64,000 nucleotides of DNA from Austropuccinia psidii (lineage: Eukaryota > Basidiomycota > Pucciniomycetes > Pucciniales > Sphaerophragmiaceae). Shown here one piece after another: positions 11,381 to 22,663 of the stretch. The DNA lies in assembly GCA_023105745.1 (NCBI GenBank), contig JALGQZ010000001.1, positions 53,863,162 through 53,927,161 on the forward strand, read 5' to 3'. Position 1 is the first letter of the stretch. Every line of letters begins with the position of its first letter. The notes below the pieces were generated by a model. The model ran no database searches. It was given only the letters and a program-made list of their open reading frames with translations, and was not told where the DNA came from. A program made the translations under genes and the position numbers.

Positions 11381-11465
11381 TTAGAGGGAGATGAAATTGA
11401 AAATGATGCAAAATCTGATTGATGTTGGAAATCTTTCAACTGGAATTCTGGGGACCGCATTAAAT

Positions 11466-11476
11466 GGAGAGGGGGA
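11466..11476 (+). other. Polypurine tract of family G element
   Basis: The purine run GGAGAGGGGGA lies immediately upstream of the LTR start TGTGG. This is where plus-strand DNA synthesis of an LTR retrotransposon begins. Confidence 0.75.
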
Positions 11477-13465
11477 TGTGGTATTTCATACCAATTATAC
11501 CAGTTTCAAGCTTGCTAAATATAATAATAATAATAAAGTTTCAGAATAATTCAGAGGAAGAGAAATCAAATTGTGGAATAACTCTGGAGATGGAAATAGG
11601 AATCTGTAAAGAAGAAATATGAATAAAGCTGTGGGATTTAGGAGGAATTATAAAATAAAACAATGGAATTTTAGGAGAAGAAATGGGAATAAAAAATTGT
11701 GCAATTTCAAAGAAGAAATGGGGGATTTTTCAAATTTCAGAATAACTTTATGAAAAGAAGATTGTGGAATTATAGAAAAATCCCTGAATAACTTCAAGGA
11801 AAAAATAGAATTGTGGAATAGCTCTGGAGATGGAAATAGGAATGAATTTGCAAAATTTTGGACGAATTTTGAAGAGTAAATAGGAATAAAGCTGTGGAAT
11901 TATGGAGTAATTATGGAATAAAACTATGGAATTTTTGGAGAAGAAATGGGAATAAAGAATGACTCAATGTCACAGAAGAAATGGGGATTTCGCAAATTTC
12001 AGAATATTGCAGACTTATAGAAAAATTCCTGAATAACCCCAAGGAAGAAAAATAAAATTGAAGAATAACTCTGGAGATGGAAATAGAAATTAGGGAATAA
12101 CTCCAGAGATGGAAATAGCAATTAGGAATAACTCCCAATAAGAAAATCAAATTTCAGAATAACACTGGAGATGGAAATAGGAATTAGGGAATAACTCCAG
12201 AGATGGAAATAAAATTTCAGAACTCTGGAGCTAGGTAAATCAAACTGTAAAGCAGTCCTAGGGCATAATAAAGAAGATTAAAGCTTCAACCAGAATAATT
12301 TTAATCACAATAGAAAATACCAATTTCCACACCTTTTTCAAGTCTAATGGAAGTGCACTCAAGAACAAAAAACTGTATTTTCCCCACTTTCTCCACTTCA
12401 GAAAATAAACTCTCACCAGCCAAAGTATCTCAATTACATCACATGATTTTGATAAGAAAAAAATCACCATAAAAATTCTCTCAGAAAACAAATAACAAAG
12501 TTACCAAAAAAGAAAAATCTCACCATCTAAATTCTCTCATAGATCTCATATGAATTGAAGAAAGTTCAATTATCAGAAGCTGTATTCTCCACACTTTCTT
12601 CGCAAAAATAAACTCTCACCAGCCAAATGATCTCAATTACATCACATGATTTTGATAATAAAAAAAACCACCAGCAAAATTCTCTCAGAAAACATGTTGC
12701 AAACCAAAGGCTAAACATATCACCAGCTAAAATATCTCAACTATGATTTTTCCAAGTCCCCTGTTTTTGGAAGCTCTATGGAAGTCCAAAAGGTATAAAT
12801 AGAGGTCTTCTCTCCCTCATTTTCCAAAAATCAATGGAACAAGTTGCCACTTGTGAGGATCTCAACAATCCCTGAACTATCATAATATCTATATTAATTT
12901 TAGTGTTTTATTTGTGAAGATCTCAGTAGCCTTTCTCAGGAGCTTAGTATTAGTGAAGAAGAGTAGTTTAACCATATTGAAAATCTCAGTATCCTTTCTC
13001 AGGAGCTCTTTATCATTGAAGAATATCAGTATAACCATAGTGAAAAACACAGTAGCCTTTTTCAGAAGCTTAGTAGTAGTGATATAAATATAGTATTGAA
13101 AAAAGAATTATTGAAGAATCCTAATAAGTATTAAATCCCAAAATATTATCATTAGTATTTGTACTAAAAATAATAATAATAAAAAATTAAATCTTTATTA
13201 GTCTTATTAAAATAAAAGCAAGTAGTAGTCCTTAGTTCATTATAGTGTTACATCAGATTTTTGGCTATGGAATGAGAAGTCTTCTTTATCTTTCAAAACA
13301 ACAGATCTTATTTCATTTTGTGATTCTCTGTAGGCTGACTAATCAGTATTACTTAGAGGGGCAGCTAACAAATCTTGGCACCCATTGTTACTGGACAATT
13401 TGGAAAATTCAAAACAGACTTAAGAATAATTTCCCCCTCAAGGTACTGCCTTTTTTCACCCCACA
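11477..13465 (+). repeat. 3' LTR of family G, 1989 bp, with internal tandem repeats
   Basis: It starts TGTGGTATTTCATACC and ends CCCACA, and shares both ends and a TATA box block with the LTR at 16224-18165. Internal repeats are a ~30-bp unit like GAATAACTCTGGAGATGG (at about 11576, 11817, 12062, 12096, 12160 and 12191), a 207-bp tandem duplication (units from about 12373 and 12580), and three ~62-bp units around AGTAGCCTTTCTCAGGAGCT (12915-13080). Long, repeat-filled LTRs are a feature of this family here. A different solo LTR begins only 10 bp beyond its end. Confidence 0.8.
12794..12801 (+). promoter_or_regulatory. TATA box in family G LTR
   Basis: TATAAATA within AGGTATAAATAGAGGTCTTC is followed by a pyrimidine-rich stretch. 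The same block with the same surroundings is found at the equivalent place in the second LTR (17325). It probably marks the U3/R boundary region. Confidence 0.65.
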
Positions 13466-13475
13466 GTGGAGTTTA

Positions 13476-15389
13476 TGTGAGCCTTGAGGTATATTTTACA
13501 TACCCAAATAGGCCACAACTATCTTAAAAATAAATTCTTAACTATGCATAACCTATAAGTCATTCATATATTCAAAATTCATCATTGTTTATTTCAGAAA
13601 AGATGAATAACTTTTTATTGAGTAAGTAAATCCATGTATTTAAGGCCAGATTTGGATTCTACACAAAAATTCACCTAGGGAAGCTACATAGAGTTAATAA
13701 GCTCAAATCAACTCTTTTAGGTGGTAATATGGAAAATACTTCAATACCACATCATCTTTACCACATAAAAGATCCATGAAAATTTTTGTTTTTCTCTATT
13801 TCATGCCAAAATAATGGGAATGTGAGGAATCCCATGTTACATATACACTAGGAATAGTGTTATGCATGTTTTGGGCACTTAATATTATGGTATTTTTACA
13901 TGCACTTTTGGTACACCCATATTGTATATCTCACTTGAAGCTTAAAATTCTATTTTGACATAAAAAAATAGGCAAGGGGGACAAAAGACATCAAAGAGAG
14001 CCAGGGTACCCAACTTCTGAGGCCTCTGAGGCGTGGACAGCTCCAAAACTCGGATACCTGGCTGATCTCGGCCCAATTAGTAAACTAAAACCTTTTGGGA
14101 ACTTGGTTACCATGTTACAACTTCAGTAAATAGCAAATAACCTGCTATTTTGATGTGCCAAGGAGGTAAAGAACAACTTAGACTTCTGTAACCATGTCAA
14201 TTCTTAATGACCTACCATGGATAAACCCCAAAAGAGTAATTAAGACCCTTTTTGGACTATTATCTATTGATTTACCTCATAGCAACCAGCCATATACTGC
14301 TATTTGCAATTCTATGTAGAATTGAGGTAAAAACTTCAAAAATTCATTAAAAATAGAATTCTTGATGAATATTTCTGAAACTTTCAGGACAAATTAAGAA
14401 CTGTATAGTTCATATACAAAACAGAAAAGAACTATACTTCTATATGTAAAATTAAAAGGTTTACTTACAGTCCATTTTTGATGATTCCATGTGAAACACA
14501 GAATCTTTAAAAATTTACAGAAAATACATTCTGTCATGAAATTTCCAATAACATTGATAACCTTGAGAAATCAATGATTATTTTGGAATAAAAGAAGATT
14601 TACGGTTGTTACTCCTTTTATTCTTCACCATAAATGGGTTGGTAGTCACATAAAAGCTTCAATTAAGTAACTATTAGAATCTTATGTGACAACAGATGAT
14701 TCAATCAATAATCCAAAAAGGTTTATTGTTTTCTCACTCACTTTTCTTTCAGTTTGCTCCATGACATGCCTCTGTGAGCTGTCCAAGACTTAAAAGAGGC
14801 CTCCTCTTGCTGTTTTTTCCATATCATCACATTATTATATTATACATTTATTACCAAACAAGTAAGTATTAGTTAAAACTATTTCTGAAGTGTTTTATTC
14901 TTTCAGAAATCAATTAGAAAGACGTTAAATCATAGAAATCAACTATATTTTGTTGTAATACTGTTATAAATCAATTTTGATCCATTAAATCCACAATTCC
15001 ATGTCAAATTTCTCTACTATTATCTTCTAAAAGGTTCATTGGATTAATAGTGAGTAATTTATTTGAATTCTGAAATTTTTTTCTCTAGTAATAGTTTTTC
15101 TTCAAGAATTATCTTTATAATTATTATTGTAAAAGATAATTATATATTAAAATAATTTTATTATTTTGATAAAAGAATTTTTTATTATTAAATTCTTCTT
15201 GTAATTGATTCTTGTAGATAATTACTGCTTACTGTTATAATCACTAGTAGTGTATAACACGTAAAAGAAATAATTATTTAATTATTTAATTGTGGTTATA
15301 ATAATTTTTATTATTATATTTCATAAGAACATTCATAGTACTGTTGACTAATAGTAATATTATCAACAGTTTCATAGACACATCTTACA
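13476..15389 (+). mobile_element. Solo LTR of the element A family
   Basis: 1914 bp, starting TGTGAGCCTTGAGG and ending CATCTTACA. These are the termini of the element A LTRs (54767-56692), in the opposite orientation. Shared internal blocks include ATAGGCAAGGGGGACAAAAG and TGAGGCCTCTGAGGCGTGGA. Flanks are GTTTA (13471-13475) and ATTTA (15390-15394), a 5-bp target duplication with one change. No internal coding region is present, so it arose by LTR-LTR recombination. It is clearly more diverged than the two LTRs of A are from each other. Confidence 0.9.
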
Positions 15390-16223
15390 ATTTAACTCCT
15401 CCAATCCAATTGCATATTTAGAGAAGATTCCAAATTTGATTAAAAAAAATAATGGGAAGTAAGTTTTTTTTATTATATATTATCCCTTCAATATTAGTGG
15501 TGAGATTTGATGACAGAATTGATTTTCCCAAACAGGAACATTTTTCATTTTCTGGGTAAATGGCCAATATATATTCCAATTTGCATAGGATTAATTCAAT
15601 GCTGGTGGTAGATTCTCACATGATATGAGTAGGTACACCCATAGCTTCAAATGTTCAATTTCAAATGATTTTTTTTTCTATTTCATGGTTGGCATTTGAG
15701 ATTTTTTTTGTAAATTAAATAAATTGAAACTTTCCAGTGGGGAAACAGAGGCTATGGTCATTTGGCCTTTTCTTAATTGTGAATAACATTTTGAAATTCT
15801 GAAAATGTGATGCTAGTAAGAGAAACAATTTCCTATTTTTCCAAGGTTGAGAATAATCAATCCCTTCTTCATATCCCTTGTTTTAAAATTGACCACTTGT
15901 CTTTTGAAGAAGAAAAATACTAAAATCTTCATTTTAGTAATATTTTTATCAGTTTTTCTTTTTAGAGAAAATCCCCCAGCTTTTATTTATTAATTTATTT
16001 TGAAATTACCAATCTTATTAGCAGAAACTTTTGTTTTGGAAGCCATTCAGCTTTTCCATAGTTGCATTACTTGTAAGCCCATACACTTCCACTTATCATA
16101 ATTTCCTTGAACTAATTTTCTTTCAATCTAACCAGATTTTTTCTATTGAAAATCTTCTGTTGGTTTCCTTTTGTGACTGTTTTCGTGCACAATTTATTCT
16201 CACTCTTTGATAAACAAGGGTAT
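15390..16223. other. Spacer, no gene seen
   Basis: Very AT-rich sequence between two LTRs. No open frame, RNA gene or repeat was recognised. Confidence 0.5.
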
Positions 16224-18165
16224 TGTGGTATTACATACCTTTGTTTTTTCACCAGGCTGAAGCTCATAGTACCCTATAACAGCAGTAAGTTCAACCCACA
16301 GGAAGAATTACAGTCAAATTTTACACCAACAAGTCAGTTTTTCAGAAAGAATATGGAGTTAATTTGTAATACCATGGCACAGGCATCAAAAGGCAGTGTA
16401 TGTCCTTAAATAAATTATTCAATTTCATTATGAATATGTAAAGAACAAGTTATATATATATAACTAGTTACAACAAATGATTTACCACCCTTTAAATTAC
16501 ACACACACCCCAGCTTTAAACCCCTATGTAGCCACAGGATTCATGCAGCAAGAAAATGATACCTGCATGAATTACACAACCACCTTTCATTCAAAATAGA
16601 AAAGTCACATGATGCAAAGCTCAACTAAATGGATTTCCTGAAATTCATTTATAGAACAGTAACAAGCATAACACCCTTTTATATCCACATTAACCCCACT
16701 TGAAACCTTAAAAGGCATCAAAATTCTTTACACCACTTATCACCTCATGCAAGTCAAAACTAGTTACAACAGGCTGCATTCAGTACACACTCTTATTTAA
16801 ATTTCAACCACATTACTATGCAAATCATGTGTCAAACTAAAAAACCACATCATCTCATACAAAACAGTAAATCAATCAGTGCAACAAATCATCACCTGAC
16901 CTCATTTTAAAGTTCAAAAAGAAGAAACACAGCCATGACACCTGCATAAATTGCACAGCCAATTCTACCAAGCCTAAAATATGACATATGAAAAGGAAAG
17001 AAAAGGTCATCATGTAATACTGCACCCACCATCAGGATATCATGTGACAGAAAAAAAGGCTGTGCACAAGAACAATCCCCAGCCAAAATGAAATCACCTC
17101 ATGCATGCAAGGAAAATCCAAGAATATCATGTTATAATAAGCTCACTAAAAGATCATCATGTGATAAATGGGGGCTGTGTAGAGAAAAAATTATCACCAA
17201 ACCTTAAATAACCTGACCCATGCAAGAAAGGTCCTCACCAAAAACAAAGTCACATGATGAAATCAAGAGGAATTAAAGTGGAAAAAGACAGCTCCCATGG
17301 AGGCCCCCCTGGTCTTCTAAAAGGTATAAATAGAGGGGCTCTCTCCCCCCATGCACATTATATCCCCTGCACAGTAGAAGCATAGGAATAATTTATGCCT
17401 CACCTGGGAGGTATTCCAGTATATCATAGTGAATTTACTTCCCCAGTAGCTAAGCTCAGTGGAAATATATTGTTGAAGATTACCCAGTAGCTAAGCTCAT
17501 AAAAATATTATTATTAAAAAAATAAAATCATCTAGTACCCAATATTAGGTTTACTACCCTAATAAAATATTTTATCCAGTAAAATCAACACCATTTATCA
17601 AGATTTAAAATTAACTTACCCCTTTAAAAATCCAATATCAAACATTCTCACCTCCTAAGATTAACAAATATAGTTTTATCTTATCATCAACCACTCCTAA
17701 AAAAATAACAAAGCTCTAAAAAAGTTATATTACTCCATTATAAATATACCTCAACAAAAATTACCTTTATCTACACTCATAAAATTTTCTAGAAAACCTT
17801 AAATAGCCCATCTTAGCAAATTTATAACCAAGGAGAAACCACTCACCCCAATTTCAGTAGAAATGAATATTATACAGACAATTATTCCATTAAGATGTCA
17901 AATTTAACCAAAATTACTGACACTTTTTTTTCATATTATATATTGAATAGGTCTGATCTGAGACTGCTGAATTTGGTCTTCTGCAGTTTTAAAGCCACTT
18001 AATAATTGTATTTTTGGTTTGTGAGCTCCAAGTAATATTTTGTTCAGTATTTTAGGAGGGGCAGGCAATACACCCTTGCCACCCTTGGTTAAAGTAGCTA
18101 TTAGCAATTCAAAACTAGTTACCTGTGATTTCCCCCTCCAGGTACTGCCTAATTTTAATCCCACA
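16224..18165 (+). repeat. Second family G LTR, probably a 5' LTR
   Basis: 1942 bp, starting TGTGGTATTACATACC and ending CCCACA, with the same TTTCCCCCTC(C/A)AGGTACTGCC block just before the end and the same TATA region as the LTR at 11477. The flanks GGTAT and CAAGA do not match, so this is not a simple solo LTR. Sequence resembling a coding internal region follows, which suggests the 5' LTR of another decayed copy. Confidence 0.75.
17325..17332 (+). promoter_or_regulatory. TATA box in second family G LTR
   Basis: TATAAATA in AAGGTATAAATAGAGGGGCT, aligned with the copy at 12794. It is followed by a pyrimidine-rich segment. Confidence 0.65.
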
Positions 18166-19800
18166 CAAGAGGAGTTCCCACAGTATGTGAGGCATTTGCA
18201 TTTGTTTTTTAATTATGTAATTAAATGGTATGATCCTGACTAAACTTCACTGTTGCACCACCACATACACCAGGGCCACCACCAATCCAAAACTACTACC
18301 ACTACTATCTCCACCACTGCTACCACCAATTAAACACTACCATCCCTCCACAACCTTTGCCACCACTACCACCACTGCCACCCCCATTTCAACACTACCA
18401 TCCCTCCACAGCCTCCACCACCAACAATCCCACACTACTACTACTACCACCTCCACCTCCACCAATCCAACACTACTACTACCACCCCTATCCCTCCGCC
18501 ACAAACGATCCATTACTACCACTACTACCACCTCCACCTCCACCAATCCAGCACTACTACTACTACTACCCCTATCCCTCCACCACCTCCACCACCAAGC
18601 CAACACCAATGCAAACCTACTCCCACCATCAATCCAGCACATTATCTGATCATTGGACTGTTGGGACTCAATCAAATGACCCGATGATTGACCATGAATT
18701 GAATGTTTCCAATCTCTCTGTAATTCCTCATTATTTGAAGACTTTTGAGACTCAACCTCACAATCATAATTACTTAACAGATGAGATTTTTCTAAATCAT
18801 AATCACCCAAAGTCCAGAAAACAAAGAAGAATGCCTTGTTATATGAACCAAACAGTACGCCATCTTGACCTTTAGAATCCCAAATTTTCCATACTCATAC
18901 TAGACAATAACAAAGATGAGAATTCCTCCTGGTTGAACCTTCCTCCAAAAGACTCCTAACCAGACCCTATGCAGTTATCAATAAACATAAAAGTCCCTAT
19001 GTTCCAAGTCTTATGTATCAAATTCACCCATTCAAAAGTCCAAAACCAGTCTTCCATGAAATTCAAAAATTGATCATCACATTAAATAAACTTTCAAACA
19101 ACCATCAAAATATAACCAATAACTCTGATATGCTTGATAGAATTATGAAATTAATAGGATTTTTTCAGGGTTCAGATACTGGTAAATAAGCTGGGGTTCA
19201 TGCAAGGAAGGCTGTCTTAACCAAACAAAAAATTGATGGAGATAATAAGAAATGGTCCACACTTAAATAATTCAATATAATCATTCACTCCCAGATTCAA
19301 AGATGTCAAAATAATTCACTTAAAGACAATCAATAAAGTATGAATTCCACTCCAACACATCACCCAATTTCAAAAATTATTCAAATTTTATAATTACTTT
19401 CAATGGCTTCTGCAATAAACCACATACCAATAATAAGGAAATCAATGCATGAACTTATGGTATATTCTCTTTCATCAATACAAACAATTTCATTTTAATT
19501 CAAACAAATTTTAGACTCTCTGGAAATGGATTATCATTTCCCAACCAAAAATTTATTTTTGATTTTTCCAAAAAAGAAGGCATTGTTAAAATACTCTGGA
19601 GAATGTCTGAGATTCTTCATCAAACAACTAAGCCAACAAAAGAATTGCTTGAACACCAATCAATAACACACTTTGGCTTCTCTTTGCAAATTAACAAGAA
19701 ATTATTTCTTAATCTATAAAAAATCAAACAAGGGTAAATAGTCAAATCATGAAAAATGAACAGGATAAAAAAAGATTATGTAAAAATAAAAACTTGTAAG
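18166..19800 (+). pseudogene. Decayed internal (gag-like) region of a family G copy
   Basis: The LTR at 16224 is followed by an interrupted reading region. A low-complexity Pro/Tyr/His tract (18357-18600) leads into a more ordinary sequence up to the stop at 18875. After that a stop-ridden frame continues with protein-like blocks such as FFQGSDTGK and HARKAVLTKQKIDGDNKKW (about 19165-19255) and INKKLFLNL (about 19690). I recognise no zinc knuckle. Position after a 5' LTR suggests Gag, but the assignment is an inference. Confidence 0.45.
18240..18620 (+). repeat. Trinucleotide-rich CCA/CTA low-complexity tract
   Basis: Imperfect repeats of CCACCACTA-like triplets make long spurious open frames on both strands: Pro/Tyr/Thr-rich forward, Trp/Val/Ser-rich in reverse. 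A larger ~60-bp unit (CCACCTCCACCTCCACCAAT) appears twice. It is unlike the AT-rich sequence on either side. Confidence 0.8.
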
Positions 19801-20034
19801 TATTCTATATTATATATATTTACACATTTGATATTTCTGATCAAATTCCATTATTAAAGTTCACCATTCAATGCACATATATTGAAACCGTATCACACAT
19901 ATTAGTTTTGAGTCAATTTTCTTTGAAAATTAACATTTTTTATTAATCTCAAAACATGTAAAGTGCTTGTAAATAATCCTTTCATTTATCATTGAACCAA
20001 TATAAAGTGTAGGGCTTGACTCTTTCACAAATAT

Positions 20035-21110
20035 TCAAATGGCTGTTTTAATCATCTTTTTGTATGATATTTTGGATCTTGGGGGATCATTATCCTCATA
20101 TAAATCACTCCATTGGTCACCTACTAATGCTAATATATTATGTAATATAACACAGGTTATCACCCACTGTCTAAATAATTGTACCTCTTGCACATTATTA
20201 ATTTCATTTCTCATCTCATGCAAAGATTACCACCAATCTTTCAAAACACCAATTGAATTCTAAATCCTTACTCTTGATCTTTTCAAACATAGATTGAATT
20301 TTTGATTATCTTCTGAGTGGGATTTTCTACCTTTTTATACTGGCACAATCCAATTTGAGATTGCATAAGCTGAATCTGCAAGTAGATATTGATTGTTTCC
20401 AAGATATTCATGTGGATATTTGGAGATTTGCATACATTGGTCCAAATTGGAATCATGAAGGGACCCTGCACAGCCAAAATTTAGTGCAAGAAACACTCTG
20501 TTGAAATTGAATACCTGAATTACATCTATCATTAGCTTGGAAATGATTTTATATAATATGTATAGTATAAATACCTGTCCTTGCAATCAAAGTATGCCTC
20601 ACCATCTCTGGATGGCCTTTGAGACAAAGGTATAATACTACCATCTATAAATCCCACACATCCAGGAAACCCTTTTTTCTTGCATTACTTCTGAAGTCTC
20701 CAATTGCTTTTGTGAATTGGTCCACTTAATATATTCCTTTTCATACTTGATTATAAACTGTGTATATAACTCAATGGCCCCAAGACTAACTCCAAATAAA
20801 ATTTCTAGTTTTCTCAAAGAGGCCCCATTCCCATTGGCTCCGAATTGTTCTACTTCTACAGCCAATTGTATGGCTGGATGACTTATGAAAAATATTATCA
20901 TCTTGAATCAGGGAAACTGAATTTTGGAAAGATTCATGAGTAGTACAGAAGAGCTGTTTGAGCTTATGACTTGATAGCTGGAAAAAATTGCTGGAGGTGT
21001 ATATATATGCAGAGGGATTAGTTTGGTGGGGTCTAAGATACCTTTGTGTACTGAGGTGGTGTTATAGTGATACATCTTCTTCCAGGTCAGGATCAATATT
21101 GGATTCCATG
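20035..21110 (-). pseudogene. Second PIF/Harbinger-type transposase, degenerate
   Basis: Read from high to low coordinates: an N-terminal block (about 21060-20910), a helix-turn-helix-like block HPAIQLAVEVEQFGANGNGA with ILFGVSLGAIELY (about 20880-20770), GFPGCVGFIDGSIIPLSQRP with the first Asp (about 20670-20610), ALNFGCAGSLHDSNL and LADSAYAISNWIVP with the second Asp (20335-20480), and the terminal WVITCVILHNILALVGDQW block (about 20170-20110). Frame changes between blocks may include introns, but the Glu region is not cleanly readable. A GGCCCTGTTTATAAATAGG end at 21746 (minus strand) resembles a Harbinger terminus; the other end was not found. Confidence 0.78.
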
Positions 21111-22500
21111 ATGAGGATATTCTGAATGGTATTTAGTTTATGAGTTAATGGGATTATTTCCAATGTTTTTGAAATTTTTGTATGTTTATATATTTTAATT
21201 CTATTAAAAGTATTTGGGTTAAAGAAATTTATGCATTTCCCAAATTATTATTCAAAGCTAAATTCCCTTGGTGAGGTTCTTGTGCACCATTTTTATAAAT
21301 TCAGCCATTAGAGGCTGGGATCTCAAGGTTCATAATGCAGGATTTGCAGGCAAAAATATAGGTTTTTACATGTTCAAAATACCACTGGTTGGGGGGGTGT
21401 TATTTGTGAAATCCCAGAAATTAAAGTCTGAATTTTGGGAAAAAAAACCAAGATTATAGATGCAGGATTTAATAGGTTTGAAACCCCCTACTACTAGCAA
21501 AAGAGCCCCAATAATTAATAGAGAAGTTTTTGACCTGATTTTGGGACAACAAAATGTGAAGGAAAGGTACTAGTAAACCAAAGAAAAAATGACAAATCAG
21601 TTGTTGAAATTGGAGGAAAAGTTCAAATTAAAAAATTTTAATTCAAAAAATATGGAAATTCAAGCTGAAAGATATTCAAAACAAAATTGAAATTTTGATC
21701 AAATATTATTCATTTTATTTTCTCAATCCTATTTATAAACAGGGCCTCATTATAAATTTGTTTATTGAATTGTTCCATCAGTAGTAGTATTTAAGCTGCA
21801 TATTTTAGTAAAAGGTAACTGGCAATATAATTCCAAATATTTTAAATTTATGAAGGTGCCTTTTAAGTAAACTTTCCCAAAAGAAGCTATTGTTCTTAGA
21901 ATAAATGAATGAAAAATACAGGTTTTTTAGTTTGTTGTTTTATTTCATTTTTTTGGGGGGGATCAACTTGCATCACATGATATGAACCCAAATTTTTCCT
22001 GTTAATTTTAGCCAAAGTACTCCCAGATTAACTGTACATTGTATAAATATATTGACATATTTGGCATATATATTCTAAGGTGCAAAAATGGATCATTAAA
22101 GAGGTCTTTGATTTGTCACGTCATTTGATTTATAATTTGGCAACAAATCACTCATACAAGGGATAAAAGGATTTTAACATATGATTGGAGGAATATTTAG
22201 GATGAAAACTTTCTATCAGTATTTTGTAAATTCTTATTGTGCTTAGCTTCAAAAAGGGTCATGTGCCAATTTTTATATTTTTTACCCTGTGATTTTATCT
22301 TTTGAGTCATTAATTGAGCCAAGATATCCATCAAGATTCTTTGAATATTAATTCACTCAAAAACTGATTCATTTCTCCTCATATTCTTCCAATAAATCTG
22401 CATATGAAAGTATCATCTTAGAAATTCAATGATAATTCATTTTTGGGCAAGTTTTGGAAGGATTCAGCCAAAAATTCCTTATGATGGCTGTTTTAGTTGA
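21111..22500. other. Intergenic region upstream of eIF3m
   Basis: AT-rich, with no supported coding region. A short Harbinger-like terminus ends near 21746. The last part must contain the promoter of the downstream gene, but I see no decisive element. Confidence 0.4.
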
Positions 22501-22525
22501 AAGTTCAGTGTCAGCTGAGTGACAT

Positions 22526-22606
22526 ATGGCTGCTGCGGTGGCTTCGCCTCAGTTAATTTTTTCCTGTCCCTTGGCAACCGCTCGCCATCATCAGCACCGT
22601 CATTAG
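22526..22606 (+). promoter_or_regulatory. Possible upstream ORF in the eIF3m leader
   Basis: An ATG at 22526 opens 26 codons (MAAAVASPQLIF...) ending TAG at 22604-22606, 57 bp before the chosen start of eIF3m. The GC rise begins at about the same place, so it is probably transcribed. It could act as a uORF or be a spliced leader exon. Nothing in the sequence proves translation. Confidence 0.35.
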
Positions 22607-22641
22607 CACCGTCATCGTCACCGTCATCAGCACCGTCATCA
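22588..22641 (+). repeat. 12-bp minisatellite in eIF3m 5' leader
   Basis: Four to five copies of a unit close to ATCAGCACCGTC lie just upstream of the start codon, with one or two substitutions per copy. Copy number is likely to vary between isolates. Confidence 0.75.
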
Positions 22642-22663
22642 ATCAAGTATTTCTGGACTCATC

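Larger units (their letters stand above)
7500..13465 (+). mobile_element. Decayed Ty3/gypsy retrotransposon, family G (internal region plus 3' LTR)
   Basis: The plus-strand order is a leader with degenerate 50-bp repeats, an RT-RNase H-integrase coding region full of stops (8313-11380), a purine-rich tract (11466-11476) and a long LTR starting TGTGGTATTTCATACC (11477-13465). No matching 5' LTR was found upstream, and gag and protease were not recognised, so the left part is truncated or replaced. The left limit is approximate. A second LTR of the same family is at 16224-18165. Confidence 0.8.

Noticed and set aside
11560..12240. Array of ~30-bp repeats, superficially CRISPR-like
   Set aside because: The organism is eukaryotic, repeats are imperfect and irregularly spaced without unique spacers, and the array lies within an LTR.
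18337..18810. Long minus-strand open frame rich in Trp, Val and Ser
   Set aside because: It is the antisense of the CCA/CTA triplet tract. Low-complexity repeats keep both strands open.
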